A DNA stretch of 64,000 nt from Pseudocercospora fijiensis CIRAD86. Lineage: Eukaryota > Ascomycota > Dothideomycetes > Mycosphaerellales > Mycosphaerellaceae. The stretch is taken from positions 2,081,248 to 2,145,247 of the forward strand of contig NW_006921534.1 of assembly GCF_000340215.1 (NCBI RefSeq). The letters run 5' to 3'. Below are positions 57,628 to 64,000 of this stretch, piece after piece (position 1 is the first letter of the stretch; every line of letters starts with the position of its first letter). Made by a program: the position numbers and the translations under genes. A model generated the notes under the pieces. The model searched no databases. It had not been told where the DNA came from and saw only the letters and a program-made list of their open reading frames with translations.

Positions 57628-59426
57628 TGACCGCCGGAACAACGTCATACACTAAAACTCCGAATCACAATCCGGGGTTTGTAGGATGGCCACTTGAGGC
57701 TCGAATTTCGCTTGTTTCTTAGAACGGCCAACTGAGATACCCTTTTCGCTTCTGTAAACGACACGACCTAGAATGTTCATCTAGACATTTATTTCCGGAT
57801 CAATTCTAGGTTGCGGCCAGCAAACTTCCGCTCGGCACGATACAGATGTGTGGCTCTCCGGAAGAACCAACCAAGAATACCCCCAAAATGTACAGCAGCA
57901 TAGCTCAACTCGTCCAGGTCGGCAGCCGACGTGCGCCACGAACCGACGAGACACATCAATTGACGACATAAACACCAACAACAGAACATCATCTCCTTTC
58001 CTCTTCACTCGCGTACAGAACCACGGGAATCAGGCATGGGCGCCTGGAGCAAGCGAATGGCTACTGACATCGAGATCTGCGTTTTGCGTTGCATGATACT
58101 GCATGGCTGGCTGTTGCATACACAACATCACGAATGTTGTTTACCTGACTTTCTTTTGTTTCGACAACAATACCATGAGACAGACCACTACGACAAGGGA
58201 ATGACATGTGCCGGAAGCATTCGATATTTGAGGCAGGCACATGAAAAAATGGGATACCCGAACATATCTTCATGGGACGGATGAAAGCACTTGCAGCGGC
58301 ACGCGTTCTCGCTTTGCGCACTCTCTTGGATCGAACAAAATCTGTATCACCAGCAAAAAGCAGAGCGGCCGGCTGGACAAGCAAGGCGGAAATCTTTGTA
58401 TGGATTGTAGCGAGCAACGAGTCATTTGGCAGTGACGGTAGCATTTGGGTTTGCAGAAGGCAAATAACTTTATAGACGCGTGCTGATGGTGGGAAATCAC
58501 CTGTCTTGTATCAGACATGTGAAAAAGGTTTGCGAATCCGAAAGGCTCGTTACTCTTATCTTACCCTTTACTACTGTTCGCTCTGAGAAAAGATTTGTGA
58601 ATACAAATGCTGGAATGGAGCTCAGCTGACTGAGTGGTAGTGATCTGGAGGCGGTACATATGCCAATCACGAATATTGTGCTCACGTCTTGCAGACCCCA
58701 GAGATTGAGACGCATGAGCCAAAACAAGACTCGAACCTGAAGCCACTCAACCCACTATGCGATTGCCTTGTTCATCGTATAGAACTGTGGTTAAGGTGCC
58801 CAGTCCATCGAGCTGCGGGGACCGAAAGGCCGGCCGCAACTATGTCCCAAGCATATGCAAGTTTCAGAACACGGGTTATGCATAATACGTATATGTATGT
58901 GGAAAGGAAAGGAAAGGAATTGACATGTGATTGTCTTGGCAGAGTGAAGATGAAAAAGACCGTGTTTGGGGTGATGAGATATAGTGAAGACATATGAGCG
59001 CCGATCACTTTGAGACAGTGCTTTTGGGTGGTAATTAGTAGGCAGAAGTGGGAAGATGGGTGTCTGCAGTGATGCTGGGGAGATTTCATTGTGATGGTTT
59101 GAGATAGGGAGAAGCGGCAGATTCTTTTTTGGTGCGCTCATGAACAATTTGTGGACTCGTTATGCATGGTAAGCGAATTCGCAGTCCTGATGCTGAAAAT
59201 GGGAAAGGTGCGCAACAAGCGGTTTTTTTTTACGCTTTGGAAATCACTCAAATACAATGAAGATTCTGGGATGGTAAACAACAGCATGGATGAGACTTTG
59301 AGCTCAATGCTCCGGACTGGATCGCGCGGAAGCTTGCTGAACATCTTCCGGCAAGTCTGAGTGCCTTGTTCGTGCACATGGTATATTGCATCCCTCATCC
59401 TCAAGGCCGAGAGATCAATTTGGCAT
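57628..59426. other. Intergenic, no gene recognised
   Basis: 1.8 kb between convergent genes (psr1 plus, sps19 minus). Open stretches are short and overlap. A tRNA B-box-like run (minus strand, about 58730-58745) lacks a matching acceptor stem and is not called. Only 3' ends are expected here. Confidence 0.55.
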
Positions 59427-60377
59427 CTACAGCTTTGCTCTCCTTCCACTCTTTACGCCTTCCACATTGTTTCCAGAAAGCAGAAAGTCTGGATACTGCC
59501 ATGACTTGCCTTCTCCTACTCCCGAAGTTCTCCACTGCCCACCGTCCACAACCAAAATATTTCCGTTCACATAGCTTCCAGCCTCGGAGAACAGGTAGAC
59601 CGTAGCATCAGCAATCTCCTTGACTTCTCCCCATCTTCCCACTGGAATGGCCTTTGCGGATGCCTTGGCTGATGCCTCGTCGAGTCTTGATAGTCGTGTC
59701 ATGCCTTCAGTGTTAGCAATTGGTCCAGGTGTGATGACATTGCTCGTAATGCCGTAAGGTCCGTATTCGATGGCCACACTATTGCTGATTTGGTCTACCG
59801 CAGCTTTTGCAGCCATAGCGTGTGCTTGCAAAGGGAATCCTTTGAAGTGGAAAGTGGCTGATATGAAGACCAAACGGCCGCCAGTGCCACGCCCGTTCGT
59901 GCTCTTTCCGGTATTGGGGTACTTCTTGGCCGACTCGATCAGATACGGCAACACAGCCTTCGCCGTGTGATAAGATCCCAGAGTATCGATCTCAATGACT
60001 GTGCGGAACGCATTCGGGCTCAATTGGCTCATGGGCGCCAGAAAGTTTCCTGCGGCTCCTGCAATCGCATAGTCTATCCCTCCTAGCTCTTTCGCGCAGC
60101 GGTCTGCAGCTTCCTTCAGCGCGACAGCATTCCGCACATCTACATTGCCTTGGCCGATGACTCTGGAGCCCCGTCGCGCAGTCATGAGATCTTTGGCCAT
60201 GCTCTCCGTCTTCTCCACGTTTCGTCCGATGATGTACGCGTTGCCGCCGAGCGCTACGAAGGCGCGGACTTGTATCGAGCAGATTGTGCCTGCGCCGCCG
60301 GTGCAGAAGAGTACTTTGTTGTTAAAGATGCCATCCCGCCAAACATCTGATAGATATTCTTCCCGGGGAACAGGCAT
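59427..60377 (-). CDS. sps19: Peroxisomal 2,4-dienoyl-CoA reductase (Sps19)
   Basis: Intronless, 316 residues. An NADPH-dependent short-chain dehydrogenase that reduces 2,4-dienoyl-CoA so that fatty acids with even-numbered double bonds can be oxidised. The cofactor fold opens with TGGAGTI (26-32), then NVDVRN, and AGAAGNF (106-112), the family form of the NNAG motif. The active-site region reads ISATFHFKGFPLQAHAMAAK (172-191): the usual SDR Tyr of YxxxK is absent and the Lys is kept, as in dienoyl-CoA reductases. PGPI follows at 217-220. The C-terminal tripeptide AKL (314-316) is a PTS1 peroxisome signal. The start MPVPREEYLSDVW fits the family. Fungal regulation by fatty-acid factors is likely but no site was identified. 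Confidence 0.94.
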   Translation of the reverse strand: MPVPREEYLSDVWRDGIFNNKVLFCTGGAGTICSIQVRAFVALGGNAYIIGRNVEKTESMAKDLMTARRGSRVIGQGNVDVRNAVALKEAADRCAKELGGIDYAIAGAAGNFLAPMSQLSPNAFRTVIEIDTLGSYHTAKAVLPYLIESAKKYPNTGKSTNGRGTGGRLVFISATFHFKGFPLQAHAMAAKAAVDQISNSVAIEYGPYGITSNVITPGPIANTEGMTRLSRLDEASAKASAKAIPVGRWGEVKEIADATVYLFSEAGSYVNGNILVVDGGQWRTSGVGEGKSWQYPDFLLSGNNVEGVKSGRRAKL

Positions 60378-60790
60378 ATTGTCGTTGCTTCGACGAGATG
60401 TGAGGAGATGTGCAATTAGGTTCGAGGTCGGTCGCTTTGTCCGCGTGAGGTACTACAGAGTGCTTGATTAAGGTCTGCTCAACGAAGGTGGGAGCTGAGG
60501 TCAATCTAAAGATGTCTCGTCTTCTACGGCCGTACCTGACTGCACTCCTGCTAGTCAACTCGGTAATGGAACAACATCCGAGTCCTACTAATCCGGCCAC
60601 CGAGGGCTTCAACACGTATGGTATCGATGCCCGCTGCGCGAGCGTCTCTCTTCACAGGCCTGGAATGAGATGAGATGGGCGTCAAGACCCTTTGAACAGT
60701 ATTCCACATACTTCTCTCGTGTGGTCGCGGCTTCAAAAAGACAACGTTAACCACACAATCATTAGGTCATCCGGGACCGAGGCAATGCCA
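60378..60790. promoter_or_regulatory. Upstream region of sps19
   Basis: 413 bases from the sps19 start codon to the edge of the RIP block. Contains ACTCGGTAATGG and CCGAGTCC/CCGAGGG motifs around 60555-60605; a CCTCGG/CGG-type FarA site (CCTCGG) can be read on one strand near 60600. That is a six-base match and weak. No gene seen. Confidence 0.35.
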
Positions 60791-61469
60791 GTCCTAGTCT
60801 GTAGAATATGCCTTGGCTCGCTTGGCATTAGAGCGTTTTAGCCACTTGTTACGCCTACACTAACACCTTCGGACATACTGGATCCGGACACTCTTAGCGG
60901 CTCTATTAGGCAATAGTTAAAGCGGACCTATAGAGGCCGCTCTAGTTATAAAGCGGCCTCTATAGGTAGGTCTTATACCCTTATTTAGATACTAAGTATC
61001 GAGAATAGTTAGATAGGGCGGAAGAGGCCGCTTAGTAGAGACTATATCTCGTACCTGCAACGCGTAGAACTCGTATAGAATCGCGTACTACTAGAACTGC
61101 TCTACTTTATTAGCATTCCTTAACAAATTAAAGCATAATATCTTAGATAACGTTCCGTTTAGATTCTACTATTCGCGCTAGTATAACTCCGGCTCTAGTA
61201 ACGGCCTCTCGAGAGCCCTCTATAGTACCGAGCGACTTCTATCGTAACGACTTACTAGCTATTAATACCTTATCTCGTACTAAAGTTAAGGTATAACGAG
61301 TAGCTATTAACTATACTAATAATATTGCCGCCGCCTAAAGAGCCGCTATAGCGAGAGCGGCTTAGTTTAAGGTATAAGAAGAGATAGTAGCGAAGCCGTC
61401 GATCGAGCGTCTATTAGTACCTTCGGATACTCCGCAACCGCGTATACTAGTACCGAGTAAGACACCTAC

Positions 61470-62580
61470 GCCTAGCGATATAGCGAGTTAAGCGGCCGGT
61501 CGATTAAAAAAGAAAAGCGCTTCTTAGCGGCGGAAGACTACTATCGCTACGCTTAAAGAAGAGAGTAGAATAGTAACTAGAGATATAGGTAGAGACAGCC
61601 GTAATATAGCGAATAGTAGACTTCTAGTACTAATACTATATACTAGTAGAAGAGGCAGATTAGACGACGAGGCGTTATTACTATTAGTACGTACCTATAA
61701 CGATAATTAGCATTAATTTAGAGACGGCTTCTAGAACGTTATAATAGCTCTTTTCTAGTCGAATAGCAGACCTATTTATAATAGTCTCGACTATGTAATA
61801 AAGACCTATAAGACATAGTAGCGTACCTACTTCGCTAATCTGTCCGAGACTAGTACTAAGAACGAGACTAATATAAGTATAGCAATAAAGGATTAGATAG
61901 CGTTTAAGGATAGGAAGAAATAGGAAGAAGTCGACTATAAGAAGATAGTATAGGTAGCAACTATAGAAGTAGCAAAGTCGCAGATTAAGCGTACGAAGAT
62001 AATAGTTAGATAAGGAGATAAGAAGACAGTAGATACGCTATTAGATAATAACGAGGTTGTAGAAGATTAAGACCTAACTATAGATTATCCGGACGAAGAT
62101 ATAAGCGACTTTAATAACGCTACCGACGAAGACGACTCTCGCTTAACAATGCCGCCGCTAGTACGACTAAACTTTAATCGTAGGTCTTTATTAAGTGTAA
62201 CTCCGACTCTAACTCTATTAGGTAGAAGAGATAGGTCTACGAGTATATAGTTAGCGTATAGACAGAAGAAGCGTAAGAAGCTAGTTAACGACGAGTCGAC
62301 TAACTTGCGGCCGGATTTAAAGAAGTTAATAAGTTATATAGCTTCTCGTACGGATAGTAGCGTATAGTAGGATATAGCAACTACGATAGCTATTACTAAG
62401 TTAAATAAAGGAATACAAAAGATATAAGGAGATCTTACTATAATAATAGGATAGATAGTATAGAAGCAGAGGCAGGAGTTGTAGGCGTAGGTATAAGCGT
62501 AAATAAGTAAGTTTAACCCCGAGAACTTTGTAAGAAGGGTTATATTAGCAGGTAGATAGGGTAGTAGTAAATTAGTATAG
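61470..62580 (+). pseudogene. RIP-degraded coding relic, unknown; possible DNA-binding accessory protein
   Basis: One plus-strand frame runs for about 370 codons with stops only at TAG/TAA. It opens with a basic stretch (GRLKKKSAS), has a helical region (DDEALLLLVRTYNDN) reminiscent of Myb/SANT-like modules, then an acidic linker (about 62050-62150), a basic KKRKKL stretch near 62265 and a Gln-rich coiled coil at the end (about 62390-62510). The layout resembles accessory DNA-binding proteins of some DNA transposons; this is inference only. Confidence 0.35.
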
Positions 62581-63249
62581 TATTCGATAGAGAACTAGGA
62601 GGAGAAGGAGGAAGGTAGGCTAGTTAGCCTACTACTAAGCGCTAAGCCCTGCCTAAGGCATTAAGACCCTAGCTTTACTCGAGCCTAGTTATATACTAAT
62701 TACGTATAACCTCTTTAGTCCTAATATACGCTTCCCTTCTAAAGGCCGCGCCCTCGTAGCCGGTCTTTATCTTAGTCTTAACCTCTATTGCTGCTAACTT
62801 AGTAGGTCTAATAAGCTACTTAGCCCGCGCTAAATTAAATACTTAACTACCTAATTGTAAGCGAAGCTCGCCTTATAATAATAAGGGCTCTAAGGGTGTC
62901 AAATCCCCTCTTTAGCTACTACGCAATTCCCCGGATTCTAGAAGCTAAAGCTCTAATTGGCTGAATTCTATAAGAACTGCTAGGACGGTAGAATGGCAGA
63001 ACTCGCCTTCCGAAGATTACGTTACTTTCGACTTTATAACAATGCGCTAACAGTACTATACGCCGATAGCAATAGCCCTATTATTGCGAGCGAAGCTCGC
63101 CTTACAATAGCAACGTAGGTACTAATCTAGTTGCTAGAATGCGCACTTAGCTACACGTGACGCCAAGCCGACCCCGGATTTCAGAATCCTATATACCTAA
63201 TTGGTTAATTTCTACAAGTAGAGACTTTCGGAGCTAGCGCCGGTATCTC

Positions 63250-63331
63250 CGAACAAGCGCCGACTTCCCGAACAAGCGCCGACTTCCCGAATAAGCGCCG
63301 ACTTCCCGAACAAGCGCCGACTTCCCGAACA
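63250..63331. repeat. 19-bp tandem array, four copies
   Basis: Unit CGAACAAGCGCCGACTTCC at 63250, 63269, 63288 and 63307, then a partial unit. The third copy has T for C (CGAATAAG), a RIP-type change. GC-rich compared with the A/T-rich DNA after it. Confidence 0.92.
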
Positions 63332-63717
63332 ACCGCTAGTAAAGCCTTTTGCCTTCCTTCTAATACTTCAAATATATAGTAAAATATATAGTAAAATATA
63401 CAAACAATTAATAAGAAAATTAATAAGAAAATTAACTAAAACATTAATAAAAGAATTTATAAAACAACTTTTAATAAAAGAACCTATAGAAAAATTAATT
63501 TTAATTATAGAAAACATACGATTTAAATTTATAAAATTACCGAAAAATATTAAAGGAACAAGAGCGAGAATAAGAGCGAGGAACCCTAAAATTCGCGGCT
63601 CCGCTATACTAGGTATATATAAAATTTAAAAACTCGCGGGCGCTACCGCTATTACTACGTAAGTAGAAGGAGTAGAAGTACTTACGTACGGGTACTATCC
63701 TGGTTAGTAAAACATTT

Positions 63718-64000
63718 AACAAAACAACAAACAAAACAACTAATAAAACAACTAATAAAACAACTAATAAAACAACTAATAAAACAATTAATAGAATAAT
63801 TAACAAAACAATTAATAAAACAATTAACAAAACAATTAATAAACCAATTAATAAAACGATAAATAAAACAATTAACAGAACAATTAACAAAACAATTAAC
63901 AAAACAATTAATAAAACAATGAATTCAGAATAAAACAATAGTAGAACAATTAGTAAGGCAATTAATTAAATAATTAATTAAACAATTAGTAAAGCAATTA
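63718..64000. repeat. 12-bp A/T-rich tandem array, runs off the window
   Basis: More than 20 degenerate copies of a 12-base unit AAAACAATTAAT / AAAACAACTAAT, starting near 63718 and continuing to the right edge. The minus strand is open through most of it and would give a Leu/Ile/Val repeat, which is a by-product of the array and not a gene. Confidence 0.92.

Larger units (their letters stand above)
60791..64000. mobile_element. RIP-mutated repeat block, element not identified, open at right edge
   Basis: From about 60880 the DNA turns TA-rich and CA/TG-poor and stays so to the window end. The plus strand holds one coding relic (61470-62580). Two copies of GCGAAGCTCGCCTTA lie near 62863 and 63091. 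Two tandem arrays follow (63250-63331 and 63718-64000). From 63360 on the sequence is almost pure A/T. No transposase or polymerase motif was recognised. Confidence 0.45.

Noticed and set aside
58728..58830. tRNA-like stretch on the minus strand with a GGTTCGAGTCT B-box
   Set aside because: The T-stem pairs at only four of five positions and no sequence upstream pairs with the would-be 3' acceptor arm. No credible anticodon arm was found.
63250..63331. CRISPR-like array
   Set aside because: Units are directly adjacent 19-mers without spacers, in a fungal genome; a plain tandem repeat.
63609..63938. 109-codon minus-strand frame giving a Leu/Ile/Val repeat, looking like a membrane protein
   Set aside because: It is the reverse reading of the 12-bp A/T tandem array; repeat periodicity fully explains it.

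Overview
This window comes from a filamentous ascomycete, most probably a Dothideomycete of the Mycosphaerella group. The class is certain from short introns with GTRNGT...CTGAC...CAG signals and from single-copy fungal genes (Pfa3, Stu2, Snx41/Atg20, Sps19). The order is inferred from protein style only. The DNA is sharply two-speed. Gene islands with normal dinucleotide use lie at about 9.8-18.7 kb, 29.5-52.0 kb and 55.15-60.8 kb. Between them lie blocks packed with TA but poor in CA and TG, with CG kept, where coding relics are broken almost only by TAG/TAA. That is the mark of repeat-induced point mutation (RIP) acting on CpA.

Layout. 1-9.78 kb: a RIP-ruined block with a SNF2-like helicase relic on the minus strand, running off the left edge, and a diverging unidentified coding relic on the plus strand, followed by a palindrome cluster. 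9.8-18.7 kb: a DHHC palmitoyltransferase (pfa3), a small secreted-protein gene broken by a gag-only Copia-type element (target duplication TATTCCA), an F-box/WD40 protein and a fragment of a fungal LPxELRDxIY family. 18.9-29.2 kb: a RIP-dead MULE DNA transposon, itself split by a complete Ty3/Gypsy chromovirus (21058-27955, 346-bp LTRs, target duplication AGTAG) that carries an antisense Cys-cluster/coiled-coil frame. 29.8-51.5 kb: stu2 (TOG protein), an MFS drug transporter, an OGFr-domain protein, snx41/atg20, bol3, a CBM21 PP1-targeting subunit and an FAD-dependent dehydrogenase, with one unusually long gene-free stretch (39.7-46.1 kb). 52.05-55.15 kb: a second RIP-dead MULE, minus strand. 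55.15-60.8 kb: a Psr1-type phosphatase and peroxisomal 2,4-dienoyl-CoA reductase (sps19). 60.8-64 kb: more RIP DNA with an unidentified relic and two tandem arrays.

The host genes are housekeeping genes in mixed orientation and form no biosynthetic cluster. Themes are membrane trafficking and lipidation (pfa3, snx41), the cytoskeleton (stu2), protein phosphatase control (CBM21 subunit, psr1), mitochondrial Fe-S delivery (bol3) and fatty-acid oxidation (sps19). The most unusual content is in the repeats: the diverging helicase/unknown pair at the left end, the gene broken by the Copia relic, and the antisense frame in the chromovirus. All domain calls were made by eye from translations; no database search was run.
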